From the NCBI RefSeq assembly GCF_000016285.1, contig NC_011981.1:496001-560000 (forward strand): 64,000 bases of DNA. The letters run 5' to 3'. Under the pieces are notes generated by a model, which saw only the letters and a program-made list of their open reading frames with translations, was not told the DNA's origin and did no database searches. Of the stretch, positions 25,926-34,610 are shown in pieces (the stretch's first letter is position 1; each line of letters starts with the position of its first letter). The position numbers and the translations under genes are program-made. The DNA is from Allorhizobium ampelinum S4. GTDB lineage: Bacteria; Pseudomonadota; Alphaproteobacteria; Rhizobiales; Rhizobiaceae.

Positions 25926-26969
25926 ATGGAGAAAAGCAGGACCGTTCGGGCTGCCGCCGCACAGATCGCGCCGGATCTCACCTCACGCGACAAAACGCTT
26001 GCCCGCGTGCTGGAAACAATCCGCGAGGCGGCTGGCAAGGGCGCGGAGCTCATCGTCTTTCCAGAAACCTTCGTTCCCTGGTATCCCTATTTTTCCTTCG
26101 TCCTGCCACCGGTTCTGTCTGGCCGCGAACATCTCCGGCTCTACGACGAGGCTGTCACCATTCCGAGTGTCACGACCGAGGCCGTGGCGGCAGCGGCACG
26201 CGAGCACGGCATCGTCGTCGCACTCGGCATCAACGAACGGGATCATGGCACGCTTTATAATACACAACTGGTTTTTGATGCGGATGGAGAGCTTGTGCTC
26301 AACCGGCGCAAGATCACGCCGACCTTCCATGAGCGGATGATCTGGGGCCAGGGCGACGCCTCCGGCCTCAAGGTGGTCGATAGCAAAATCGGCCGTATCG
26401 GCGCGCTGGCCTGCTGGGAGCACTACAATCCCCTCGCCCGCTATGCGCTGATGGCCCAGCATGAGGAAATCCACGTCGCGCAATTCCCCGGCTCCATGGT
26501 CGGACCGATCTTTGCCGACCAGATGGAAGTAACGATCCGCCATCATGCGCTGGAAAGCGGCTGTTTCGTCGTCAACGCCACCGGCTGGCTGACCGACGAG
26601 CAGATCCGGTCGATCACCCCTGAGGAAGGCCTGCAAAAGGCACTGCGCGGCGGCTGCATGACGGCGATCATTTCGCCGGAAGGCAAGCACCTGGCACCCC
26701 CGATTACCGAGGGCGAAGGCATCCTCATTGCCGACCTGGACATGAGCCTGATCCTGAAACGCAAGCGGATGATGGATTCTGTGGGCCACTATGCGCGACC
26801 GGAACTTCTGCATCTCGTCATCGACGACCGCCCGGCACATCCGATGGTGGCCGCCCATCCTTTCCTCGAAACCGCACCGACAGGGAGCAATACCGATGGA
26901 TACCAGACCCCAGCTTTCGACGGAAACGCTGATCAACGAATTGCAGTCGTTCGGCGCGAGGCTCGTTGA
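25926..26969 (+). CDS. Nit6803-type nitrilase
   Basis: The 347-residue protein has the full nitrilase triad: Glu47 in [13 protein letters not shown], Lys129 in [13 protein letters not shown] and Cys163 in [15 protein letters not shown]. Nitrilases turn nitriles into carboxylic acids and ammonia. Sequence details place it in the sll0784/Nit6803 branch. The ATG at 25926 follows a hairpin. The gene ends 74 bp inside the next gene, which has its own start in another frame. In Nit1C-type clusters this enzyme has been linked to using cyanide as a nitrogen source. Confidence 0.92.
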   Translation: MEKSRTVRAAAAQIAPDLTSRDKTLARVLETIREAAGKGAELIVFPETFVPWYPYFSFVLPPVLSGREHLRLYDEAVTIPSVTTEAVAAAAREHGIVVALGINERDHGTLYNTQLVFDADGELVLNRRKITPTFHERMIWGQGDASGLKVVDSKIGRIGALACWEHYNPLARYALMAQHEEIHVAQFPGSMVGPIFADQMEVTIRHHALESGCFVVNATGWLTDEQIRSITPEEGLQKALRGGCMTAIISPEGKHLAPPITEGEGILIADLDMSLILKRKRMMDSVGHYARPELLHLVIDDRPAHPMVAAHPFLETAPTGSNTDGYQTPAFDGNADQRIAVVRREAR

Positions 26970-28014
26970 CCCGAAAGCAGGCCACGAAAGCCGTCGCGGT
27001 GGTGCAGGCCCTTCCGATCACAAGGCTCTGACCATCGACGGCATGACGGTGATGGTGCCGGTACACACGGCACCCGCATTCGAGAGTCCTTACCTTGTCG
27101 AAAAACCTGACGACGCTGGCAACAGCCGCATCAGTCGCGACGGCCATGTCATCGGGGAAGTCTCCTTCCCCTTGCGTCCACGCTTTTACGAGCGCTCGAC
27201 GGCGGACGGCATTCCCTATTCGCAGATTGCCGTGCTTCACGGTCGCGACGTCTTGGCGACAACCGTCCTACAGACCTGTATCCGCTACCAGAGCCGGACG
27301 AAAACCTGTCAGTTCTGCGCCATCGGCCAATCGCTGGCGGCTGGCCGCACTGTTGCCCACAAGACGCCGGAGCAGCTCGCTGAAGTCGCCAAGGCCGCCG
27401 TGGAACTGGACGGCGTCAAGCATATGGTTATGACCACAGGCACACCGAAAGGCGACGACCGGGGAGCCGCGGTGCTTGCCGAAAGCGCCCGCGCCATCAA
27501 GGCTGCCGTCAACATTCCCATTCAAGCACAGTGCGAGCCACCGGAAGATGACATCTGGTTTTCACGGATGAAAGACGCTGGTGTGGATGCGCTGGGCATG
27601 CATCTCGAAGTCGTGACGCCGGAAATCCGCGCCCGCATCATGCCGGGCAAGGCGCAAGTCGGCATCGAAAAATACATGGCCTCCTTCAAGGCTGCGGTCG
27701 AGGTATTCGGGCGCGGACAGGTCTCCACCTATATGCTCGCCGGGCTTGGAGACACACGCGAGGCCATCCTCGACATCTGCGAAAGACTGGTGGCGATAGG
27801 CGTCTATCCCTTCGTCGTGCCCTTCGTGCCGATCTCGGGAACGCCGCTGGAAAGCCATCCCGCGCCGAAACCGGACTTCATGCATTCGATCCTCGGCCCG
27901 CTCTCAAAAATGCTCGTAGAGAGTGGCCTGAAGGCCGTCGATATCAAGGCTGGCTGCGGAAAATGCGGTGCCTGCTCCGCCCTTTCCACCTATGAGAGGA
28001 TGCTGACCCGATGA
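26896..28014 (+). CDS. MSMEG_0568-family radical SAM protein
   Basis: The 372-residue protein has a radical SAM cluster-binding set with Cys128, Cys138 and Cys141 ([15 protein letters not shown]). The spacing is longer than the usual CX3CX2C and is typical of this Nit-cluster family. A C-terminal [13 protein letters not shown] adds four cysteines, perhaps a second iron-sulphur site. The ATG at 26896 overlaps the nitrilase end by 74 bp. The product or substrate is unknown. The pairing with nitrilase, GNAT and AIR-synthase-like genes is fixed in this cluster type. Confidence 0.88.
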   Translation: MDTRPQLSTETLINELQSFGARLVDPKAGHESRRGGAGPSDHKALTIDGMTVMVPVHTAPAFESPYLVEKPDDAGNSRISRDGHVIGEVSFPLRPRFYERSTADGIPYSQIAVLHGRDVLATTVLQTCIRYQSRTKTCQFCAIGQSLAAGRTVAHKTPEQLAEVAKAAVELDGVKHMVMTTGTPKGDDRGAAVLAESARAIKAAVNIPIQAQCEPPEDDIWFSRMKDAGVDALGMHLEVVTPEIRARIMPGKAQVGIEKYMASFKAAVEVFGRGQVSTYMLAGLGDTREAILDICERLVAIGVYPFVVPFVPISGTPLESHPAPKPDFMHSILGPLSKMLVESGLKAVDIKAGCGKCGACSALSTYERMLTR

Positions 28015-28553
28015 TGATCGAACCTTTCTCACCCTTCCACACCAGCGAATTCCAGGTAAAGTTCGCGACATCAACCTGGGAGCGTCGCGAGGCTCATGCC
28101 CTTCGTCGGGATGTCTTCTGCCGCGAACAGCAGATTTTTGAAAGCGACGACCGGGACGCGATCGATGACCGCGCTACCCCCATCGTTGCGCTCTCCATGC
28201 TGGGTGTGGCCGCCGACAGGCTGGTCGGCACGGTGCGCATTCACGAGGAACAGCCGGGCCTCTGGTGGGGGTCGCGCCTTGCCGTGCATGAGGATTTCCG
28301 CAAGATCGGCGCGCTGGGCGCAACGCTGATCCGGCTTGCCGTCTCCTCCGCCAATGCCATGGGCTGCCAGACGTTTCTGGCCAATGTGCAGGTGCAGAAC
28401 GGTCTGCTCTTTCGCCGCCTGCACTGGGATGTTGTCGAGGAATTCGAGATTTACGGCAAGCCGCATCTGCGCATGAAGGCGGATCTAAGCTGGTATCCGC
28501 CCTGCGCCACACCGGAGGCAGGTTTCGTGGCGTTGGCCAAACGGGCGGCATGA
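28011..28553 (+). CDS. MSMEG_0567-family GNAT acyltransferase
   Basis: The 180-residue protein has a GNAT-like fold with VGTVRIHEEQPGLWWGSRLA and the acyl-CoA loop-like DFRKIGALGATLIRLAV. It matches the N-acetyltransferase of Nit6803-type clusters. The start overlaps the stop of the radical SAM gene (ATGATGA), so the genes are coupled. The acceptor molecule is not known. Confidence 0.85.
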   Translation: MMIEPFSPFHTSEFQVKFATSTWERREAHALRRDVFCREQQIFESDDRDAIDDRATPIVALSMLGVAADRLVGTVRIHEEQPGLWWGSRLAVHEDFRKIGALGATLIRLAVSSANAMGCQTFLANVQVQNGLLFRRLHWDVVEEFEIYGKPHLRMKADLSWYPPCATPEAGFVALAKRAA

Positions 28554-29542
28554 CGATGGCCGATTTCAGGAGGGACATCGATCTCGACGCACTGGCTGAA
28601 AAGCTGCGCTCAAGCGGCGGGATCGCTGCGAAACACGATATCGGCAGCGTCACCGCGCGGCTCGGCGTGAAAGGCAAGTCTGTTGCGGTGGGGGACGACT
28701 GCGCCGCCTTGCCGGAGGGGGATGGCTACCTGCTTTTCGCCATCGAAGGGTTCATGAATGCCTTCGTCGCCGCCGACCCCTGGTTTGCCGGGTGGTGTGG
28801 TGTCATGGTCAACATCTCCGACGTCGTCGCCATGGGCGGCAGGCCAACCGCCGTGGTTGATGCTGTCTGGGCCGATGGCGAAGCGGATGCGGCTCCGGTG
28901 CTGGATGGTATGCGGGCGGCGGCGGAGGCCTATGGCGTGCCCATCGTCGGCGGTCACACCAATATCCGCACCGACCGGAGCCAATTGTCCGTCGCCATCC
29001 TCGGACGCGCAAAGCGCCTGCTCACAAGCTTCGACGCAAGACCCGGCGACGTCCTGGTCGCTGCCGTGGATCATCGTGGCCGCTATCGCCCGCCCTTCGA
29101 CAATTGGGAAGCGGCCACCGACGCGCCTGCCGAGCGGCTGCGCGGCGATCTCGAGATCTTACCGCAGATTGCCGAAGCCGGGCTCGCCCTGGCCGCCAAG
29201 GACATCAGCCAGGGCGGCATTGTCGGCACGGCAATCATGCTGGCCGAATGCTCCGGCGTCGGTATCGACATCAATGTGGCGGCTATTCCCCTGCCCGAGG
29301 ACGTCAGCCTTGACCGTTGGTTGGCGACCTTCCCAAGCTTCGGCTATCTGCTGTCCGTGCCGCCCGAACACGTCACTGCCGTGCTGACCCGTTTCGAAAC
29401 GCGCGACATCACCGCTGCGATCATCGGCACCGTCTCTGTCGGCAGCGCTGTTGCGATCACCAATGGCAGCAAGCGGATTGTCATTCGTGACCATGCCGCA
29501 ACACCCCTGATGCAACTCGGGCCAGCGGAGCATTGCACATGA
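28550..29542 (+). CDS. sll0787-family AIR-synthase-like protein
   Basis: The 330-residue protein has a PurM/SelD-like ATP-binding fold: VAVGDDCAALPEGDGY, then WCGVMVNISDVVAMGGRPTA, then GVPIVGGHTNIRTDRSQLSV. These enzymes usually activate a substrate by phosphate transfer from ATP. The Nit-cluster branch has no known product. It overlaps the GNAT stop by 4 bp and shares ATGA with the next gene. Confidence 0.88.
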   Translation: MTMADFRRDIDLDALAEKLRSSGGIAAKHDIGSVTARLGVKGKSVAVGDDCAALPEGDGYLLFAIEGFMNAFVAADPWFAGWCGVMVNISDVVAMGGRPTAVVDAVWADGEADAAPVLDGMRAAAEAYGVPIVGGHTNIRTDRSQLSVAILGRAKRLLTSFDARPGDVLVAAVDHRGRYRPPFDNWEAATDAPAERLRGDLEILPQIAEAGLALAAKDISQGGIVGTAIMLAECSGVGIDINVAAIPLPEDVSLDRWLATFPSFGYLLSVPPEHVTAVLTRFETRDITAAIIGTVSVGSAVAITNGSKRIVIRDHAATPLMQLGPAEHCT

Positions 29543-30696
29543 TCAGCCCGCTGCGCATCGCCATGCTCACGCATTCTACCAATCCACGCGGTGGCGTCGT
29601 GCATGCCATGCAGCTTTCCGAAGCGCTAACGGCCCTCGGTCATGCCGTGACCCTGCACGCGCCCGATCCAAAGGGCACCGGCTTCTTCCGCTCGCCCGCC
29701 TGTGGCGCGGCCTGCTTTCCCGTGCCACCTGCCCTGGCGGATATGACAGCCCTGGTCGAGCAGCGGATTGCCGATTACATCGGCCACTTCGAACAGGCCG
29801 ACAATCGTGACTTCGATGTCTTCCATGCCCATGACGGCATTTCGGGAAATGCGCTGGCGACGCTGAAAAGCCGTGGTCTGATCCCGAGTTTCGTCCGTAC
29901 CATCCATCATATCGATCAATTTGAAGACCCGCGCCTGATGGTCCTTCAGGACCGTTCGATCCAACGGGCCGATGCTTTCCTTGCCGTCAGCGCTGCGTGG
30001 CAGGCCATCTTGCGCGACAGCTACGGCGTGGACGCAAAAGTGGTCGGCAACGGCGTCGATAACAGGCGTTTTTCCCCTGCCTGGAGCGGCGAGCAGACGG
30101 CGCTGCGAGACCGGATCGGTCTTCATGCCGGTGCCGTCTTTCTCAGCATCGGCGGCATCGAAGCGCGCAAGAACACGCTCGGCATTCTCGATGCCTTCCG
30201 GCAGTTGCGGGCGGTCAAGCCGGATGCACAACTGGTCATCGCTGGCGGGGTCTCGCTGCTTGATCATCGGGATTATCAGGAGGAGTTCCAGTCCCACTTG
30301 CGGGCGCTGCGCGATGATGCCGCCGCCGTGCACATTATCGGCGCCGTATCTGACGACGATATGCCGAACCTCTACCGGCTTGCCGATGCGCTGGTGTTCC
30401 CGTCGCTGAAGGAAGGATTCGGTCTTGTCGTGTTGGAGGCGATGGCCAGCGGCGTTCCAGCCATCGTGCCATCCATTGCACCCTTCATCGACTATCTCAG
30501 CGGCGACGATGCCCTTTGGTGCGATCCCCTTCACTCTGCCTCGATCGCCGAAGCCATGGCCCTGGCGCTGGTGCCTGAGATCCGCGAGCGCATCATCCCG
30601 CGTGGCCTGGAGGTTGCCAGCCGTTTTACTTGGCGGCGCGTCGCCGAGGCACATCTTTCCACCTATGCAACTTTGAAGGAGGCAGCCCATGCCTGA
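29539..30696 (+). CDS. MSMEG_0565-family glycosyltransferase
   Basis: The 385-residue protein is a GT-B fold, GT4-type enzyme. It has an N-terminal MLTHSTNPRGGVVHAMQLSE and a C-terminal donor region YRLADALVFPSLKEGFGLVV LEAMASGVPAI with the EX7E motif. I choose the ATG at 29539 (ATGA overlap), not the TTG six bases upstream. It should attach a sugar to the unknown cluster product. It overlaps the next small gene by 8 bp. Confidence 0.88.
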   Translation: MISPLRIAMLTHSTNPRGGVVHAMQLSEALTALGHAVTLHAPDPKGTGFFRSPACGAACFPVPPALADMTALVEQRIADYIGHFEQADNRDFDVFHAHDGISGNALATLKSRGLIPSFVRTIHHIDQFEDPRLMVLQDRSIQRADAFLAVSAAWQAILRDSYGVDAKVVGNGVDNRRFSPAWSGEQTALRDRIGLHAGAVFLSIGGIEARKNTLGILDAFRQLRAVKPDAQLVIAGGVSLLDHRDYQEEFQSHLRALRDDAAAVHIIGAVSDDDMPNLYRLADALVFPSLKEGFGLVVLEAMASGVPAIVPSIAPFIDYLSGDDALWCDPLHSASIAEAMALALVPEIRERIIPRGLEVASRFTWRRVAEAHLSTYATLKEAAHA

Positions 30697-30976
30697 GATG
30701 CGCTTTGTCATCACTTGGCCCGATGGCCAGGAAGAGACCTGTTATTCACCCTCGCTGATCATCCGCGAGTTCTTCACCGAGGGTGAAAGTTATCCGGTGG
30801 CGGATTTTGTCGAGCGCAGCCGAAAAGCGCTCACCATCGCCAGTGATCGCGTCGAGGCAAAATACGGATTTGCCTGCTCATCCGCAAACGACCAGCTCGC
30901 CCGCATCGAAACCGCCGCCCTCCCCTTCCTCGAGCGCGCCGATGCCCGCGTCCGCTGCGAGACCTTTATCCTGTGA
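30689..30976 (+). CDS. MSMEG_0570-family small protein
   Basis: The 95-residue protein (MRFVITWPDGQEETCYSPSL, then IIREFFTEGESYPVADFVER) matches the MSMEG_0570 family of the Nit cluster. It has no signal or membrane segment. It overlaps the glycosyltransferase stop and is followed at once by the flavoprotein gene. Its role is unknown. Confidence 0.8.
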   Translation: MPEMRFVITWPDGQEETCYSPSLIIREFFTEGESYPVADFVERSRKALTIASDRVEAKYGFACSSANDQLARIETAALPFLERADARVRCETFIL

Positions 30977-30987
30977 AAGGACATACG

Positions 30988-32259
30988 ATGACCCGATCCC
31001 TGAAGCCGCATTACAGCGCCGTCGTCGTGGGAGGCGGCCAGGCCGGCCTCTCCGCCAGCCATTACCTTAGGAAACACGGTATCGACCATGTCGTTTTCGA
31101 AAAGAAGACTGTCGCCCACAAATGGAAGGATGAGCGCTGGGATGCCTTCTGTCTGGTCACTCCAAACTGGCAATGCCAGCTGCCCGACCATCCCTATGAC
31201 GGTGCCGATCCGCACGGATTCATGGTGAAGGAGGAGATCGTCGCCTATGTTGATCGCTTCGTCAAAAAGGTCGATGCGCCCGTTTTAGAAGGCACCAGCG
31301 TGACCGCGCTGGAGAAAACGGGAGAGCTGTTCCAGATCGAATCGACGGCGGGCACCATCACCGCCGACAGCGTCATTCTCGCCACCAGCCTCTACAGCCA
31401 GCCCTTCGTGCCGCGTGCCGCAGAACGCATTCCCGATGGCATAGCCCAGATCCATACGGCCGATTATCGCAATCCCGCGCAACTGCCGCCAGGCGGCGTC
31501 ATCGTTGTCGGGTCCGGCCAATCCGGCTGCCAGATTGCCGAGGACCTGCATCTTGCTGGCCGCAAGGTTCATATGGTCACCGGCAATGCACCACGCTGCG
31601 CCCGCTTCTACCGGGGCCGCGATGTCGTCGATTGGCTGGCCGATATCGGGCAATATGACATCACCATCGCCCATGACGGTATGGCGAAAAAGAAGCATGA
31701 TACCAACCATTACCTGACCGGACGCGATGGCGGACGCGATATCGATCTTCGAAAATTCGCGCTGGAAGGCATGGCCCTTTATGGTCGCATGACCGGCGTT
31801 TCCGCCGGAAAAATGCTGTTCGAGACCAATCTGAAGAGCAATCTCGACAGCGCCGACCGGGTGTATAACGGCATCAATGCCCTCATTGATCGCCATATTG
31901 CGGAAAAAGGCATCCATGCACCGGCAGGTGGACCTTACGTTGCGCTCTGGGAACCGCAGAGTGAAACGACCGAGCTGGACTTTGAGGCCGAAGACGTCAC
32001 GTCGGTCATCTGGGCGACGGGCTTTACCCCTGATTGGTCCTATGTCGGATTACCGATCTTCGATGGCACCGGCTATCCGATCCAGCGCCGCGGCGTCACC
32101 GGCATCAAGGGCGTCTATGTCCTCGGCCTGCCCTGGCTCTGGACCTGGGGGTCCGGCCGGTTCCTCTCAGTCGGCAAGGATGCCGAATATGTGGTGGACC
32201 ATCTGGCGAGGCAGCTGGAGCAGGCCAAGCGCCCGCAAATGCAAGCGGCGAACGGATAA
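30988..32259 (+). CDS. MSMEG_0569-family flavin-dependent oxidoreductase
   Basis: The 423-residue protein has an FAD-binding GGGQAGLSASHYL near the N-terminus and a second Rossmann motif VVGSGQSGCQIAEDL at about 175. ATGFTPDWSYVGLPIFDG lies near the end, a layout like flavin monooxygenases. I choose the ATG at 30988 (AAAGGA 6 nt upstream); an in-frame GTG at 30973 is less likely. It probably oxidises a cluster intermediate with NADPH. Confidence 0.88.
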   Translation: MTRSLKPHYSAVVVGGGQAGLSASHYLRKHGIDHVVFEKKTVAHKWKDERWDAFCLVTPNWQCQLPDHPYDGADPHGFMVKEEIVAYVDRFVKKVDAPVLEGTSVTALEKTGELFQIESTAGTITADSVILATSLYSQPFVPRAAERIPDGIAQIHTADYRNPAQLPPGGVIVVGSGQSGCQIAEDLHLAGRKVHMVTGNAPRCARFYRGRDVVDWLADIGQYDITIAHDGMAKKKHDTNHYLTGRDGGRDIDLRKFALEGMALYGRMTGVSAGKMLFETNLKSNLDSADRVYNGINALIDRHIAEKGIHAPAGGPYVALWEPQSETTELDFEAEDVTSVIWATGFTPDWSYVGLPIFDGTGYPIQRRGVTGIKGVYVLGLPWLWTWGSGRFLSVGKDAEYVVDHLARQLEQAKRPQMQAANG

Positions 32260-32262
32260 GCG

Positions 32263-33129
32263 ATGAACCTCGCATTGCGCACGTCATGCTCATTGAATGC
32301 ACCCTCGAGCCGCGATCTCATGGACCGCGCGCTCGAGCCTCACCTGCTGATCGGCATGCCGCACCTGACGCCACATGGCCTGTCGGAAACCTGGTTGATG
32401 AAGGAGCTGGGCCACCGCCATTGGCTGATGCTGGCGCGCGACCTTAGCATGGACAATGCCGATTTCGGAACCGCCGATGGAGAGGAGGTCTATGCGGCGA
32501 TCTGCGCCACGTCACTGACAGACGCTCGCTTCGAGCTCGTGCGAGCGAATGATATATTGACCATCCAATCCCTGATTTCGGCAGTATCCAGGACCCAGAC
32601 GTCGACGACCCATCTCCTGTCTATCGCGGGCCGGAGCGTCGGAAGAATAGAATTGGTTTCCGCCTTCGTTCACAGGGCAGTCCAGGGGAGCAATCGCTCC
32701 ATCGCACGGGTGACAGCGCCAAGGCCGCAAACGAGACCGTACGAAGTCAGTCTTCTGGCACAACATGCGGCGCATATCCGCAATGGGCGGCTTCAGACCT
32801 ATTGGGGGCTTCCTTTAGATGCTGCCGAAGCGCTGCGCACCTTCAGATTTGCCCCCAGCACGGCGCAGGAGTTCAACGGAGCAGGACTTTTCTATTTCGC
32901 GGAGTTCCAGGCCGTGGCAGATCGCGCCCTTGAAGCCTGGTTTCCCGGCAGAAAACCAGCCGTGCGAAGGGACATCTTCTTTCTCGGCAATATCGACCCA
33001 CACGAAACCGTGTCCTTCGACCTCATGGGATGGTCAGACGATCATGACATACTGCACGGCAAACTGAGGCGCGAATCCGGGGATTTGATCGCGACGATAT
33101 TCATGTCTTCAAAAGATCTCCCGTGGTGA
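32263..33129 (+). CDS. LnmK-like double hot-dog protein (Pnap_2097 family)
   Basis: The 288-residue protein has PHLTPHGLSETWLMKELGHR HW near the start, then FYFAEFQAVADRALEAWFPG and IFFLGNIDPHETVSFDLMGW. These resemble the N- and C-terminal hot-dog domains of LnmK-type bifunctional acyltransferase/decarboxylases. Such proteins occur in some Nit-type clusters. It starts 3 bp after the flavoprotein stop and appears to be the last gene. The GC content falls after its end. Confidence 0.7.
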   Translation: MNLALRTSCSLNAPSSRDLMDRALEPHLLIGMPHLTPHGLSETWLMKELGHRHWLMLARDLSMDNADFGTADGEEVYAAICATSLTDARFELVRANDILTIQSLISAVSRTQTSTTHLLSIAGRSVGRIELVSAFVHRAVQGSNRSIARVTAPRPQTRPYEVSLLAQHAAHIRNGRLQTYWGLPLDAAEALRTFRFAPSTAQEFNGAGLFYFAEFQAVADRALEAWFPGRKPAVRRDIFFLGNIDPHETVSFDLMGWSDDHDILHGKLRRESGDLIATIFMSSKDLPW

Positions 33130-33443
33130 CAAAGTTTGGCTATGGCAACGCAGCCTCATTCAGCCGCTGCAGCTAAAACAGTTGATCAATTTAATATGAT
33201 TTCCAGCTCATTAAAGAACGACAAATGTGATGAATTGAGCGCGGGAAACAACGCAAGTCGACCTCTGGTATCACTCCAAACGCCGTCGAGCCCAGCGTCT
33301 AGCGCACGAAGTGGTTCCTCCAAGGTGCGGCCCGCCGTAGAAATTTCAGAGGCGAATGATCACGTTGACTGAAACTTCCAGGTCCAGGATTGCTGGAACC
33401 ATCCCCCATCCGTGGCGTTCTTTGGTTTTTAAAGGAGCGACAT
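33130..33443. other. gap between Nit cluster and catalase-like gene
   Basis: A 78-codon frame (33136-33372) has no ribosome site or family resemblance and I do not call it. The DNA is less GC-rich at 33170-33240. The promoter of the catalase-like gene should lie here; none was assigned with confidence. Confidence 0.4.
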
Positions 33444-34520
33444 ATGACAGCAGCCACGCCTGTCCGTTATTCCCCCGATCTCGAAACAGTCAAACCGGGA
33501 GAACAGGAGACTGTCTCTGCTCTTATCAAGCAGTTCGACATCATCCTCGAAAAGACCGCCGGAGACTACGGCCATGCGGTGCGCTCCGTGCATGCCAAGG
33601 CACATGGAATTCTCGAAGCAACGATGATCGTCAGAGATGGTTTGCCAGCCGAACTCGCTCAGGGCCTGTTCGCCAAAGCCGGTGAATATCCGGTCTATAT
33701 GCGTCTCTCCACAAACGCCGGTGACATCCTGCCCGACGCTATCGCTCTTCCGCGTGGTTTGGCCATCAAGGTCGTTGGTGTCGAGGGGCCGCGTTTGCCG
33801 GACGCAAACGGCGATACGCAGGACTTCGTGATGGTGAATGGCCCGGTCTTCCAGGCACCCAATCCCGAGAAGTTTCTCTCCAGCCTCAAGCTTCTTGCGC
33901 GGACGACGGACAAAATGGAAGGTACCAAGGCTGTGTTGTCGAGCGTGCTTCAAACCGTCAACAAAGGCCTCGAGGCCGTCGGCATTTCCAGCTCGACCAT
34001 TCAGTCACTCGGCGGCGCACCGAATGTCGATCCGCTTGGCGAGACATATTTCAGCGTTACCCCGTTCCGCTACGGTGACTACATCGCCAAGTTCCGGCTG
34101 AAACCAGTCTCACCCGATTTGACGAAGCGGACCGGAACGGAAATCGATGTCAGCGTTCGTGGGGACGCAATCCGCGAGACCGTCCAGGCGGAAATGCAGG
34201 ATACTCATGGGGAATGGGAATTCCAGGTGCAACTCTGTCGTGACGTTGATGCGCAGCCTATCGAAGACCCGACCGTGGAGTGGAAGGAAGATGAAGCGCC
34301 GTTCGTCAGCGTCGCCACTGTAACCTCCATGCCCCAGGACAGTTGGAGCTATACGAAGGTTCAGAAGGTCGATCAACAGATGCGGTTTAGCGTCTGGACC
34401 GGCCTCGCGGACCATCAGCCGCTCGGCGGCATCAACCGCGTCCGCAAGGACACATATCAGCACTCGGCAGAGTTCAGGGCAAAGTTCAATGGGTGTCCGT
34501 TCCATGAGCCACGCCAGTAG
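33444..34520 (+). CDS. catalase-like heme protein
   Basis: The 358-residue protein resembles the smaller catalase-related (SrpA-like) proteins. RSVHAKAHGILEATMIVRDG holds the distal His region. PVYMRLSTNAGDILPDAIAL then PRGLAIKVVGVEG follow. The classical proximal RxFxYxDxxxxR signature is not evident, so the activity may be peroxidase-like rather than true catalase. It has the ATG at 33444 with AAGGAG 7 nt upstream. No signal peptide is seen. The next gene encodes a YdeP-type oxidoreductase. Confidence 0.8.
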   Translation: MTAATPVRYSPDLETVKPGEQETVSALIKQFDIILEKTAGDYGHAVRSVHAKAHGILEATMIVRDGLPAELAQGLFAKAGEYPVYMRLSTNAGDILPDAIALPRGLAIKVVGVEGPRLPDANGDTQDFVMVNGPVFQAPNPEKFLSSLKLLARTTDKMEGTKAVLSSVLQTVNKGLEAVGISSSTIQSLGGAPNVDPLGETYFSVTPFRYGDYIAKFRLKPVSPDLTKRTGTEIDVSVRGDAIRETVQAEMQDTHGEWEFQVQLCRDVDAQPIEDPTVEWKEDEAPFVSVATVTSMPQDSWSYTKVQKVDQQMRFSVWTGLADHQPLGGINRVRKDTYQHSAEFRAKFNGCPFHEPRQ

Positions 34521-34610
34521 CCAGCTATCGATGCCGAACCATTTGGAGGCATGGCTGTTTTAAAGCCGCCTTTTTTCCTCTTTAACCTCCCATCAAAAGA
34601 AAGGCCCGCC

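Noticed and set aside
29626..30714. 362-codon minus-strand frame opposite the glycosyltransferase
   Set aside because: Antisense shadow; the plus-strand gene has clear GT4 motifs and coupling with its neighbours.
33136..33372. 78-codon frame after the Nit cluster
   Set aside because: No ribosome site, low-complexity Ser-rich product, no family resemblance.
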